This document shows, one piece after another, positions 22,738 through 34,600 of a stretch of 64,000 bases of DNA; position 1 is the first letter of the stretch, and every line of letters begins with the position of its first letter. The notes under the pieces are model-generated. The model saw only the letters and a program-made list of their open reading frames with translations. It was not told where the DNA came from and did no database searches. The stretch is from Chimonanthus salicifolius (lineage: Eukaryota; Streptophyta; Magnoliopsida; Laurales; Calycanthaceae), in the NCBI GenBank assembly GCA_013350335.1, contig CM023533.1, positions 28,378,869-28,442,868 of the forward strand. Direction: 5' to 3'. A program made the position numbers and the translations under genes.

Positions 22738-23090
22738 GGGTTCCCATTCTAACACAGACATACTATTTTAGTAGATATGGATTTTTCGGATTTCCCACTT
22801 TGTCCCCATCCGCAGAAATCGGTTAACTTTTTCAATGAATCGGTGCACTATCTGGTGCATTGATGAGTGAACCGATTCATTAAAAAGTGAACTGATTTAT
22901 GTGTAAAATTATCCAGTCGGTGCACCGATTTGGACTCTGAAGAAATCGGTGCACCGATTTTCAAGTGATCCAGTCGGTGCACCTGTCCTGTGCACTGATA
23001 AGTGAACCGATTTCTGCGAATGGATGAGGAGCAAAATGGGAAGTTCACTAAAACTCATGCCTCATAACGCCCGTCTTAAGATGGACACCC
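22738..23090. mobile_element. Foldback MITE of the GGGT/ACCC family, 8-bp TSD, with GGTGCACCGA repeats
   Basis: A 353 bp element with ends GGGTTCCCATTCTAA and, inverted, GGGTGTCCATCTTAAG. It is flanked by exact 8-bp duplications ATAATTTA at 22730-22737 and 23091-23098. Both arms contain GCAGAAATCGGTT as in the 17154 copy. The centre is expanded by several copies of a palindromic GGTGCACCGA / TCGGTGCACC motif in both orientations. It has no coding capacity. Confidence 0.88.
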
Positions 23091-23407
23091 ATAATTTATT
23101 GAATATTTATAAATATTTATCCCAATTATGTAGAATGAATGTCATGATGAATTTTAGTTTATACAATTTGCCACAATAAAAAAGAATTTGCCCTTTGCTT
23201 TGCTTGTGGTGGTATATTTAAGAATTAGTCAAAGATCTCATCACTTTGGAATATGTTTTTTCACTGATTCCCATTTGTACTTTCTATTTTATGTTGTGCT
23301 CTTCCAAGATCTGTAATCCCTTCTTTATTCTTTTCTTTTTTTAATAAAGTGAAAAAAACCTTTCATTCGATCTTAGAGGCCCAATCATTTGTGTGAAACG
23401 TCTTGAG

Positions 23408-23453
23408 ATTATTATTATTATTATTATTATTCCTATTATTATTATTATTATTA
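23408..23453. repeat. (ATT)n microsatellite
   Basis: A trinucleotide run of ATT/TTA broken once by tcc at about 23432-23434. It is non-coding and lies in intergenic DNA. Confidence 0.9.
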
Positions 23454-23529
23454 CCTTTTGAATATTAGTTTATTAATGCAATTTTAACGACCAATGAAAG
23501 GAACTTAGGACTTTAGATAAAAAGAAATA

Positions 23530-23720
23530 GGGCTGAAATTGGGTCAAGTTTTAACTCGATTGAAGAAATTAGTGAGTTGGATCATGAATTTATAAATTTA
23601 GGATTGATTCGGGTTGGAAAAAAACTCACATAAAATTTAGATTGCACTGAGCTCAAAAATTTAAAACCAATCAGATCCAACATAAATTGACCAGATCCAA
23701 TCTGAGTTAAAGGAAATATA
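23530..23720. repeat. Dispersed repeat, GGGTC/TTTTAACTCGA type (copy 1)
   Basis: It contains in order gggctgaaattgggtcaag, ttttaactcgattgaagaaa, gattcgggttggaaaaa and ctcacataaaatttagatt. The inverted sequence at 28225-28570 has counterparts in the same order (gttgagttttaacc, cgacttaagaaatcaatgag, atcgggttgagaaaaa, cccacataaaattcggatta). So it is a dispersed family. Its class is uncertain; the TAGGG-like edge suggests hAT, but no duplication was found. Confidence 0.5.
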
Positions 23721-24849
23721 TATATAAAAAAAACGTTTTCTCCAAATTTAGGCTAAAAAGGGGTCAAGTTGTCAGGTACAACAACTCTGATCAGGTCGGG
23801 CAGACAACTTGCGTCAAGGTCAAGCTCAATAATTTTTATACGAGTTGAATTGAGTTTATTAAAACCTGACTCAACCCACTGGAGTTTAAGTCCTAATAAA
23901 AAATCAGTCCATATTAGCTTTTTATCAAGAGGTATTTCTCAAAAAAATTATATACTGACGAGAAAAACTTAGTACATCGATTATACTGTGGTAGTATAAA
24001 ATACACTATAGAATTATTGTTATATAAATTAAAATATCAAGCAATATATATTAGCTTTTCATTAATCGACCTAATTTCTGATGAATTTTCAGTCTCATGT
24101 CGAGACTTCCCCAACTATAAAAGGTTTTTTCTTTTCTTTTTCATTGTCTTTCAAATTAATAAGACATCAAAACTTTAGTCTATTTATATATGTGATTTAG
24201 ATATCAAATATGTTTGGCCATAATGCACATATTATATTTTAATATTTACAATGGATCTGATGATCTAAACTTTTGAATAGTTGGATCCATTGGGTTAGAT
24301 TATAGATGAGGAGGGTACTTAAGGTTTTAAATATTGAGGTCAATACACACCAAGTCGTCTAAGTCCTACTAGCAAAGTCAGATTAGAAATTGAGTGAAAA
24401 CCGGTGATTGAATGTGCACTACATGTGGTTTACTCCACTGTATTAATTATTGTAAATCCACTAAACACCTTTGAATTAGTCTTTGTAAACTCACAAATGA
24501 GGTTTATGATATCACTAAAAAAGACTTAATCACAATGGACAACAAAACTATAATTTTAAAATATATATTAAACATTTATATGCGTTAAGTATTCTAAAAT
24601 GTTTTTTTATTTATTTGAGGTGGGTCTGATAGTTTCTCCTGGATCTTAAAAAAAAATATATATATATATATATTACAATCTCTTTAAACTCTTAGGTCAT
24701 CTCTACAAGAGACTCATTCACATTGGATAAATAAAATTTGATTTGAAAACTGGATGATTTTTATAGGTGGAAGGATGATAGAGATTGTGTTTGAGTTGAC
24801 TCAGTTAATCAAACTAATCTGATTTTTAAAATCATGAAATCGTGGCACT

Positions 24850-25070
24850 GTAGGGGTTGTGAAATGATGGGCTGGGCTGGCTCATAATTAACCATATGAT
24901 TGACAACAGAAAAATGGATTACTGGTGGTCTACCATATTCTATAGTGGAGAGAGAGCAAGTGTATTGAGAGGAATTGAGTGTGAGTGGAGCCGATTACAC
25001 TTATAAAAGACTCTATCACTTCACCAATCAGACTAGTCTTTTAGGTTAAAAGTTTAGTCCTAATAGTGGT
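24850..25070 (+). mobile_element. Possible LTR-retrotransposon relic with primer-binding-site-like motif
   Basis: The phrase GTGGTATCAGAC at about 25056-25067 resembles the initiator-methionine-tRNA primer-binding site (TGGTATCAGAGC) of plant retrotransposons. The sequence just before it (ggttaaaagtttagtccta) resembles LTR 3' ends that I know only loosely. No matching second LTR and no coding remnant follows, so this is tentative. Confidence 0.3.
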
Positions 25071-26294
25071 ATCAGACTAGGTCTCCAAACCTACAGTATA
25101 TAGACTCAGATATCCCCTAAATGAATAGAATAGTTGGCGATGTTTTATCTGTCAGAGAGCGAGAGAGAAAGAGAGAGCCTGCGTGCTATCAACCTTGCTA
25201 ATTAATGAGTAGAGAAAGGAGGAGTAGACAGAAAGAAGGGGACTGGAGGCCCAGCTAATTAATTAGTAGACGGTGAAAGGAGGAGGACTGGAGAAGCATG
25301 AATCTATAACAAAGGAATAGACAACATCCAATGCACCCAAGGCCCGCTTTGGATAAAGGCGGTGTAGACAGTCGTTTAGGGCCCCTACACACTTAACTTC
25401 TTTAATATACCAATTACAAAAGATCCCTAAAATCTCACTCTATCTAAAGTCTCTGAATGACCTGAAATTTTAAGAGATTTCAAGGCCGACTCTGAATGCA
25501 CCGTGTGATCAAATCCCTTTTCTGATACCTCTTTAACATCTCATTAATACAGACAAAGCATCACATTCGACTCTCTTCTTTAGTTGCTGACTTGCTATTG
25601 TCGGTGCTCTTATTTTTCCAATGAAGTTGAAGCATACTTTGATTGATCATGACAGTCTTTTTACCCACAAAACTACTAGATTATACTGTAAATTGCAGGT
25701 TTTCCTACGTCCAAGGGTCTTTCTCATTGTTGGAGATTACTTGGACTCATTCTCCTACCGAATCAAATCCAACAAAGCTGACCCCTCATCTGCAATAATT
25801 TAATTTTGGTCTTTACGTTGAAAAGTCGGCGGACCGTATCAGCCGAGATCTCGGTCGAATTTTTTTTTTTCTCTTCAAATTTTTTTTTTCAGAAATCTTA
25901 ATGACTTTTTTTAAAAAAAAAATCATTTAAAAAATAAAAAGGCTGTTTTTTTAAAAAAAATAAAAAATATAAATATCAACCTATATTCGTCCGATTAAAT
26001 TTCATTTGTATGACATACAATTTAGCAATTTGTAAACAATATGACATCTGTCTTTATGATGGAGCCATGCAATTATAAGATGGTTCCCTTTAATACCTAA
26101 TGCAATCTACCCTTTCCATCTGTGGGTTACCACTTACCATCAGGAATGGTCAACATCTCAATTTAAGAGAGGAGTTGGCCGTCCCTCTCCTGACCGTATC
26201 TACTTTTTTTTAAAAAGGTAATTTTTATTAAATTTCACAAATTATATTAACTAAATTTAAATATAAAATATATTTCTAAATGGGCATAATAGGA

Positions 26295-26537
26295 GAAGGA
26301 GTATCAGGGGTTTTAATATCGGTATGGCCAAGATATCAGCTTATATCTTTCTCTCATTTTTTTTTTTCAAGTCTAAGTTATTTTTAATTAAAATAATAAA
26401 TTCTGAATAAAAAATATAGGCCGATATCGCTGATTTCATCTGATAATACCATGGGTGAGAAGCACCGGTTTTTTTGTTTTTATCATTGATATTAATAATA
26501 TCGGCCGATATTTGGCCAATATTATTACAGTACAACC

Positions 26538-26601
<64 letters not shown>

Positions 26602-26645
26602 ATTGCCGATACAATATATATCGATAGATATTTATAACTTTGCAG
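26295..26645. repeat. Truncated copy of the GGCCGATAT (hAT-like) repeat with (AT)29 expansion
   Basis: It begins near tcaggggttttaatatcgg and shares with 43909-44336 the order AGGCCGATAT, CACCGGTTTTTTTG / CACCGTTTTGTTTTTTT, gatattaat and atATCGGCCGATAT. A 58-base (AT)29 run at 26541-26598 interrupts the second half, followed by gccgatacaatatatatcga. The right terminal CCCCTG is not seen, so it is incomplete. Confidence 0.65.
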
Positions 26646-27355
26646 AGAACTACAAAATGAGTGAGTGTTTTAAGCAACCAGTGACAAAGCTTATGTAGTG
26701 CTTAATCTGTGATAAAACTAAGTTATTAAAATTATTATTTTTTAAATCTAGATCTAAGATTTTGTAATGTTCAATTGATACATTCTCAGTATTGGATTGA
26801 TTAGGATAGATAATAAATTTTATTCAATAATTTATTCTTAAAAATATAAAAACTATTAATTTATATTTTTTACGATAAGATATCTCTCCCACAATAATCT
26901 ATCAGATAATATAATTGTTCTGATTATACAAGACTTTATTCTCTAACATGTGGGTTTAGACCACCCATGTATTTCAGTTCAAGATTCTGCGAGACTCGAA
27001 TCTTTTAAAAATATATTTTATTTTTTGAAATAATCTAAAACTGGATAATTGAATCTAAAAATATGATTTTTAACGTAAAATATATTTTAATTCAGACATA
27101 ATCATTCAATTTTGCAATTATATATGAAAATATAATATAAATTTTAAATTAATCTGTTATTTAAATAAATTCAAATCATATAATTTATAAAGCTCATTAA
27201 AACAACATATAAAATAAATTGAAAAATAATATCTTAATTGTTTTCGCCCATGTCAGTGTCAAGGGTCGTAGTTTTTTTTATTTTAGACTTTTTTTTCCTA
27301 AAATTAACACATTCTTCAACCATTTTAAACCTCCTAAAAATTTATCAATTTTTGA

Positions 27356-27502
27356 TTTTTTTTTTTTGAATTTATGAGTGGAAAATCGTGAGATACCCAG
27401 TGTAAAACTCCCACAAGTGAATCCACTTACTCTTAGAACATACTAAGATTATACCATAAGGGCTCGAACCTATAAATTTCGGAGTCAACCAATTAAATAG
27501 AT
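27356..27502 (-). mobile_element. SINE family S1, complete copy with 12-bp TSD
   Basis: Read on the minus strand: a tRNA-like head (AATTGGTTGACTCC), box B GGTTCGAGCCC, a body with TAATCTTAGTATG and GTGGGAGTTTTACACTGGG, a 3' end CCACTCATAAATTC and an A tail (T run at 27356-27367). It is flanked by exact 12-bp duplications ATCAATTTTTGA at 27344-27355 and 27503-27514. About 147 bp with tail. Pol III-type internal promoter elements plus A tail plus duplication define it as a SINE. Confidence 0.85.
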
Positions 27503-28224
27503 ATCAATTTTTGATATTATCTTCAATCGGCTCTAGACAATCCCAAACCATACAAAAGGACCTGCCAACATGCCATTAATTGGACCCTTGTGCACGAGCC
27601 ATTCTATTGGGGCCACTTGTCTTTGTTTTCTATTTAACAAAATTGTGACATTTTTTAAGACATCACATGACAAATAACATGTGGACATGATACGATGACT
27701 TCACCGAATAAACATTAGTTAAATAAAACTAGAGTGTTCTTCAAATAAAATTAGAGAGTTTCCGTAAAACTTAAAAAGATCTTTTTATATAAGAGATCTT
27801 GAATTCGATTCACATTTAAATTCTTTTAATTATTTTTTATGTGGTTATTTTTCATCGATTTATTCAGTAATGTAGATCGGGAGGTAATTATGAAGGAATT
27901 GATCCTTTAAAATAGAGTGAGAATTTAACTCTAGGACTCTCATTTCCTGCTACAATGCTTTCGAACTAATCGATTTCACGGTAATTTGAATTTACCCCTA
28001 TCTGTTCAATTAAGACCTTACAATGCAATTGCATTCTATGCTCTAATTGTTGTTTTTGTTTCTCTATTCATAATTTATCCATTAGGTTAGTTTGGTTGAT
28101 TCTCTGCACCTAATTTTAGTGTAGCAGGTAGGTGTAGTTCTATGATAGGAAATGTTGTACAAGTATCTACACGATTTAAATTATCAACAGGTTCTCCAAA
28201 AATATTGAAAAATCATCCAATTGT

Positions 28225-28570
28225 AGCTCCACCGAGTAAAAACTGTCTCATTAGAGTTGAAACTCAAGTCAGGCTTTCAATAAACCCAATCCTAATTTAT
28301 GTTAAAAATTATTGAACCCGATTCGACTTGACCCGAGTTATTTATGATCCGATTCAACTCAATTATTGTTTTATAACTTGGGACACTTGGGTCTGATCGA
28401 ATCAAATTGCTTTTAAATTTCTCAACAAGATCTAATCCGAATTTTATGTGGGTTTAATTTTTCTCAACCCGATTCCGAGATATATAAAAACATAATCTAA
28501 ACTCATTGATTTCTTAAGTCGAGTCATGCGAGTCTGGTTAAAACTCAACCTAAGTTTCACTCCTACATCT
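28225..28570. repeat. Dispersed repeat, GGGTC/TTTTAACTCGA type (copy 2, inverted)
   Basis: An inverted relative of the repeat at 23530-23720, with counterparts of four phrases in the same order. It extends further, with cgattcgacttgacccgag and tgatccgattcaactcaa phrases. It has no coding frame and its ends are unresolved. Confidence 0.5.
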
Positions 28571-28590
28571 CATGATGGTAATTTTTATAA

Positions 28591-28775
28591 GAGAAATGAT
28601 TTGTGCACCCTCCTATTTTACCCATGATGCACTTCTTCAATTATTTTTTCCAATTTTACCCCCCCCCCACCTAAAAAATGATGGAACTGGAGAAAAGGTG
28701 GGTGGAGGGCAAAACTGAAAAAAAAATTGAAGGAGTGCACCATGGATAAAATAGGAGGTGCAGAAATCACTTCCC
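28591..28775. mobile_element. Mutator-like MITE, 185 bp, 9-bp TSD
   Basis: The arms are near-perfect inverted copies for about 80 bases: left GAGAAATGATTTGTGCACC, right inverted GGGAAGTGATTTCTGCACC, meeting at a C-run (about 28661-28670). It is flanked by exact 9-bp duplications TTTTTATAA at 28582-28590 and 28776-28784. Ends that begin with G and a 9-bp duplication are characteristic of Mutator-type elements. No coding capacity. Confidence 0.88.
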
Positions 28776-31634
28776 TTTTTATAAATAGAAACTTTTTTAT
28801 GAAAATAATTGAGATTTATATGTTTTTATCAGAGTATTTTTTAAAGTATTTTAGTCAGTTTTCAAAGTCTACGTGAAGGCTGTTTTGACAAATATAAGAT
28901 GTGTCATCCTTTGAAATAGTCAATCAGACTTCCTGCAGATCAAAGTTAGAGCTGTCAATTCTGTGGAAAGGGCAAAAAAATTGTTTCGTGTGGCAAACGT
29001 ATGAAAATCGTGGGGTAATTTGTGTCGATTAAACTAAAGAAATACAGCTGTTTCCACACGGCGGAATTGTGTTGGAAGGTCCCATTTATTAAAGTCAAGC
29101 TAATCTCTATGCGTTAATTATATCCATAGATTTAAAAAAAGTTCATGCTACAGAACACAGGGCCCCACTCAAGATTGTAGACCTCTCTATCTGCGGGAGC
29201 CACTGTAATTTGTGGAGTTCTGAAAATGGGTGTAATTTAATTTATAATATCTCATTTTAGAATTCGAAATGTGTCAAATTCGAATCCCTTTAGTTTCATT
29301 TGATATTTTGAACTTGTGATTCAGAATAAATGATATAAATAATAAAAATAAATATTTAATAAACTACAACTTATCTATCAAATAAGTTGTCTTATAGTAA
29401 AAAACGATATTAACTTTGACTTTTTAATTATAAGCAAAGTAAAATGAGAACTTTTATAGAAAAAATATCAATTCTTTTAAATCCCAAGTTAGTTGAAAAA
29501 CAAAAGCCCAAAAAGTGATCCCATATCATCATCGTCGCTAAGTAATCTCATCTATTTCGAGTCGATCTTACGAGTTCTTCATTTCTAAATAACCATATTA
29601 CAACCATATCATAAGTTCTTATTTTCCCTCAATCTTTTGGAAGGTCTCCTCCACCTAGTGCTTCAATTCACAAGTTCTCCACTCTAAGAACTAGATTGTA
29701 CTCTTTGAGTTAAAATATTTCGTATCAAACAACTCAAGAGTATTTTTAAAATTTACAAAATTTCTAAAAGTTTAACCAAATATTTTGACGATAATGTTTT
29801 GAGTAGATTCTAAATTTTGAGTTTTCTAATATTAACTTATAGAAGTATGTTTTGTGATTTTATTTTACTGTTGTTTAATTTGTTACTTGAGATATGAGTA
29901 GAATAATATCAGAAAAAAAAACAAGCTAAAAGCCATCTCTCTCTCTAATGGCAGATCTTTCACTATTTTTACCATCAAATAAATTGCCCGTGTAAAAAAA
30001 AAATACCATTAAAATTATAACGGGAAAGAAATATTTATAAGCTTCTCAACTATTTTGTTATGACTAGGTTAATGTCTATATCATTAGATTAGATTGGTCA
30101 CAAGATTGGACTTAGAAGTTTAAATTCGGTATCAATCGATATTTAGACTCTTGGTTGGACTTTACAATATATTTATCTTCTTTTTTAATTTTTATTTTTT
30201 TCAATTGAAAATCTAACCACTTAGATTGAAAAATAATCATTTAAAATTTTAGCTAATAACTAAATTCTGATCTTAATGATCAAAATTACCCGATAACATT
30301 GAATTTTTTAATGACATTCATCAACTTTGATGGTTAAGATCAAATAACTACAAATTAATTTTTTGTTGAAATTTTAACTAATAAATTATTAAGTATTTTA
30401 TTAATTATATATAAAAATAAAAATATTATTAGATGCACTTTATATGATTATTACCTATGGACAAATTTTCCGATGTATATATAGTTCATATTGTAATATA
30501 ATATTATCATGAAATTTTACTGTGATAATTTAGGTATAGTATGCGAAGAGGTAAACTGTACCGTTAAAATAACAAATGACGAGATAATTCAAATATTGAC
30601 ACACCTATAAATAAGAAAAAAACTAAAAAGAAGGAGAATTTCCATAGAAAAATGTTCTAACAGTAGCAGAAAAGAAGTCAAAAATAGAAAGATGAGTCTA
30701 GCGATGGAGTGTTGGGGGTGGGGCCGAGACTCGAGAAGGAAGAAAAAACGGGGCAGCAAGCCAGCAACGGCAGTAGCAGTAGCAGCAATGGCTGTGGGGG
30801 AGTGCCCGCCTCTCGCGATGGGACCGCTGGAACCCACATGTACAGAGCTGTAATGTTCCATCTCTTTCATTTTTCTTTTATTATTTCCACACCCCTTGAT
30901 TTTTTTTTCTCTAATAAACAAATCCCATTTGTGGTTTCCCGTTCTTCTCCACGTTTTTATTTTTTTTTACCATTTTACACTGTTTTTAATTTTTATGGTT
31001 TAGGGTCTTTTTGAGTTTTGACCCTTTGATCAACTGCCCTTGCCATCTTTTGTTTACTTGTTAATTCTCTCTCTACGTCTCTGTCGGTTTGAGTTTTGTT
31101 GATTATCTCAGGCTTTATGAGTTGTGTTTTGACGCATTAGCTGTGTCGGCGGGGTGATAAAGGTTAGAAACGAGTGGTAGATGATAATCACAAAAAGAGA
31201 GAAAGAAAGGTCTGGGTTGGTGGTGTTGTGGTTTGGGTTTTTTTTTTTCTTTTAAGATTTTTCTTTTCCTATTTATCTTCTGGGGTGGTTTTTGCACTCA
31301 AGCTGTTGGAATTTTTTACTGAAAGGATGTCTTTTTCCTTCCGTTTGTGGTAAGAAGCAGCGAATAATAAGAGACAGATAGAGAGCAGGAGAGAGCTGTC
31401 GGTGGTGGTGTTTCATAAAGCTTCCCCCATCTCATTCGGTACTTTGTGATGGGGGAGCGACATTTAGATGACTGGTAGCAGTTTACTGGGTTTCTGCATC
31501 TGGGTCTGTCTCCAGACGTGAAAAGATCGGATCTTTGATCTAGGTTCTTGAGAAAATCGACAGATCTGGCGAGGAACCGTGTTTTTCTTCGAGTGCCTGT
31601 CCTTTCTTCCGTGTGATCGTCTCCTCTACAAGCA

Positions 31635-34600
31635 ATGGAGGCGAGTGCCGGTTTAGTTGCAGGGTCTCACAACAGGAACGAGCTTGTTGTCATCCGTAGC
31701 GAAGGAGAGCCTGGCGTAAGTCCAAGATCTATTTCTGGGTGGGATTGAATTTGTTGGGGAGATGGTGGAACTCTCCGTTTTACATGTATCACTCATGAAT
31801 TTCAACAAACACAAAGGCTTCAACTAATGTTCTGGTCAATATTATTTGTAGCCAATCAGTTTGTTGAAATTGTAAAGTGAATTGATGATTTTGTTGGGTT
31901 TCATAGCCTTTGCATTGTATGATTTGAACTCTGCTGTGAAAGACTTTCGAAGCTTTATCATTTGGATGTTTGTCTATTGTTGCAGCCGAAGCCATTGCGG
32001 CCACTGAGTGGGCAAATCTGCCAGATTTGTGGTGATGATGTTGGGCTAACGGTTGATGGGGAGCTGTTTGTTGCCTGCAACGAGTGTGCATTTCCTATTT
32101 GCAGAACTTGCTATGAGTACGAGCGTAGAGAAGGGAACCAGGTCTGCCCTCAGTGCAAGACCAGATTCAAGCGTCTTAAGGGTAATGCTTTTCTTCTTCT
32201 TTTGCCTTCTATTGGTAGATCTAATTCCTTTCTTCTTCTGCTCTTGAAATTCATGTTCCACCTTTTTCTGTGGTTTTGGATTTCTAGAAATAATTTAGGA
32301 ATTTTTTTAATAATTCTATAAATAATTTAAACACTTGGGAGATTTCCTATTCTTCTATTTGGATTTGGATGACAGATGGTTTCTCCTTTTGAGCTTTTGA
32401 CAGTTACTGAAAATTTGGGTCTAAAACCCCCCCCCCCCCAACTTGTTCTTTTAGCTCCTTTTCTCTTTCATTTGTGTCTTAAATTGGTTTGGATGTCGTG
32501 CTTTTCTTTTCTTCCCCAGGCTGTGCAAGAGTTGAGGGCGATGAAGAAGAAGATGATATTGATGATCTTGAGAATGAGTTTAATTTTGTGGGAAGGGACA
32601 AGCAGGATATGCAGTATGTTGCTGAGGCCATGCTGCAGGGTCACATGAGCTATGGGCGTGCTGGTGATGCTGACATGCCTCAAGTACTTCACACCATGCC
32701 TCATGTTCCTTTGCTCACCAATGGCCAGATGGTAATTCATGTTCTCCGTGGAAATTCTGGATATTTTTGTGATTCATTTTTTCTTGTCTATTGGTTTCTA
32801 ATTGATGACTTGCTTGTAGGTTGATGACATTCCTCCCGAACAGCATGCATTGGTGCCTTCTTACATGGGTGGTGGAGGAAAAAGGATTCACCCACTTCCT
32901 TTTCCAGATCCCAGTTTTCCAGGTTTCTGGACGTGTGATGGCTCTTTATTTTCTTGCATGTTTTACCACTTACATTTGCACTTCACTTTGAGATGCGATT
33001 TCTCTAGGTGTCTTTGAAAGGTGAATTCTTACCGGTTTCAATTCTTTCCCATTCATTCTGCAGTGCAACCCAGATCTATGGATCCTTCTAAGGACTTGGC
33101 TGCTTATGGTTATGGAAGTGTGGCTTGGAAGGAGAGGGTAGAAAATTGGAAGCAAAAGCAAGATAAATTGCAGGTGATGAGGAATGAAAATGGTGGAAAA
33201 GATTGGGATGATGATGGTGATGGACCAGATCTACCCTTGTAAGATATTGCAACCTCTCTAGAATCTAGTGGATAGATTATCTGATGGTATTCATGCCATT
33301 TATGATGCTTCATTTTTGGAGTTGGATTATTTGATAATACATCATGGAATGATACCCTCTTTTTAAATACAAGTCATCATAAATATCTTGGTGTAAAATA
33401 TTTACTTGGTAGCAAATTTCTCTGGCTATCTATCCATCTGACACCCTCTCCTTCTCTAGCTGGGCTAACGACTGGCAGATGATGGATTGCTGATACGTAG
33501 TGAGATTGTGGATAATTAACTGAATCATGATTTGTGTTTCTTTATGAGCAAACTGTTAACAGTTCAAGTGCTTGTTTTAGTTGACAAATTCATTGTAAGA
33601 GCTACTGCCTCTTTTTTTAAAAATAAATAAATATGTTACTGTGACAAATATTTCTCTTAATTGTAGTGATCTTGTTGAATTTTGTCATGACATGAATGGT
33701 AAATGTGGTCTTGTTATTGCAGTTGATAATTTTCTTAGATGGAGATATGCCTACAATTTAGTTATTTTAACCTCTTTTTTTTTTGCTTGTGTCTAGTTGA
33801 ACTTCTAATGATGAGATTCTGACATTGCTCTCTTTTCACTTCTTCTTAATCAGAATGGATGAGGCCAGACAACCATTGTCAAGAAAGTTGCCTATTCCAT
33901 CAAGCCAAATCAATCCATACAGAATGATTATTGCAATACGACTTGTAGTCGTTGGGTTCTTCTTTCATTACCGAGTCACACATCCTGTGAATGATGCCTA
34001 TGCACTGTGGCTTATATCTGTGATCTGCGAAATCTGGTTTGCCATTTCTTGGATTCTTGATCAGTTCCCAAAGTGGCTACCAATTGACAGGGAAACTTAT
34101 CTTGATCGACTGTCTTTGAGGTTGGTATTTCCTGCCTGTCAATTTTCCTGTTTATTTTATTGGGAAACCTTCCTTATGCTTTGTCCTTTCAGGTATGAAA
34201 AAGAAGGCAAGCCTTCTCAACTCTCGGCAGTTGACTTATTTGTGAGTACTGTGGATCCTCTAAAGGAACCACCATTGGTCACTGCTAACACGGTGCTTTC
34301 CATTCTTGCTGTGGACTATCCTGTTGACAAAGTTTCCTGCTATGTTTCTGATGATGGTGCTGCAATGCTTACATTTGAAGCATTATCAGAGACTTCAGAG
34401 TTTGCAAGGAAATGGGTACCTTTCTGCAAGAAGTTCAATATTGAGCCACGTGCTCCAGAGTGGTATTTTGTTCAAAAGATAGATTATCTAAAGGATAAGG
34501 TCTTACCTTCGTTTGTTAAGGAGCGAAGGGCCATGAAGGTAGATGTTTGCTGCTATAATCATCTGTCTATAATAGCTTATTCATTTTGTGTTCAATTTGT

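Larger units (their letters stand above)
23099..26290. other. Intergenic DNA
   Basis: No gene seen. It contains an (ATT)n run, a repeat with Arg-Val-like GGGTC/GAGTT phrases at 23530-23720 that recurs inverted at 28225-28570, a TA run at about 24654-24674 and a possible LTR/primer-binding-site relic at about 24850-25070. The block 25820-25990 is a string of T and A homopolymers. Confidence 0.45.
26646..31634. other. Intergenic DNA and CESA promoter region
   Basis: No gene seen. It holds an S1 SINE (27356-27502), an inverted copy of the 23530 repeat (28225-28570) and a Mutator-like MITE (28591-28775). From about 31020 to 31634 the sequence becomes G/T- and GA-rich and probably includes the 5' leader of the CESA gene. 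No TATA box is assigned with confidence. Confidence 0.45.

Noticed and set aside
26455..26698. Open frames with poly-(Ile-Tyr)
   Set aside because: They are translations of the (AT)29 microsatellite.
30589..31014. Open frames upstream of CESA as an extra gene
   Set aside because: They are composed of simple Ser/Phe/Leu-rich translations of homopolymer and GCA-type runs; probably promoter or leader sequence.
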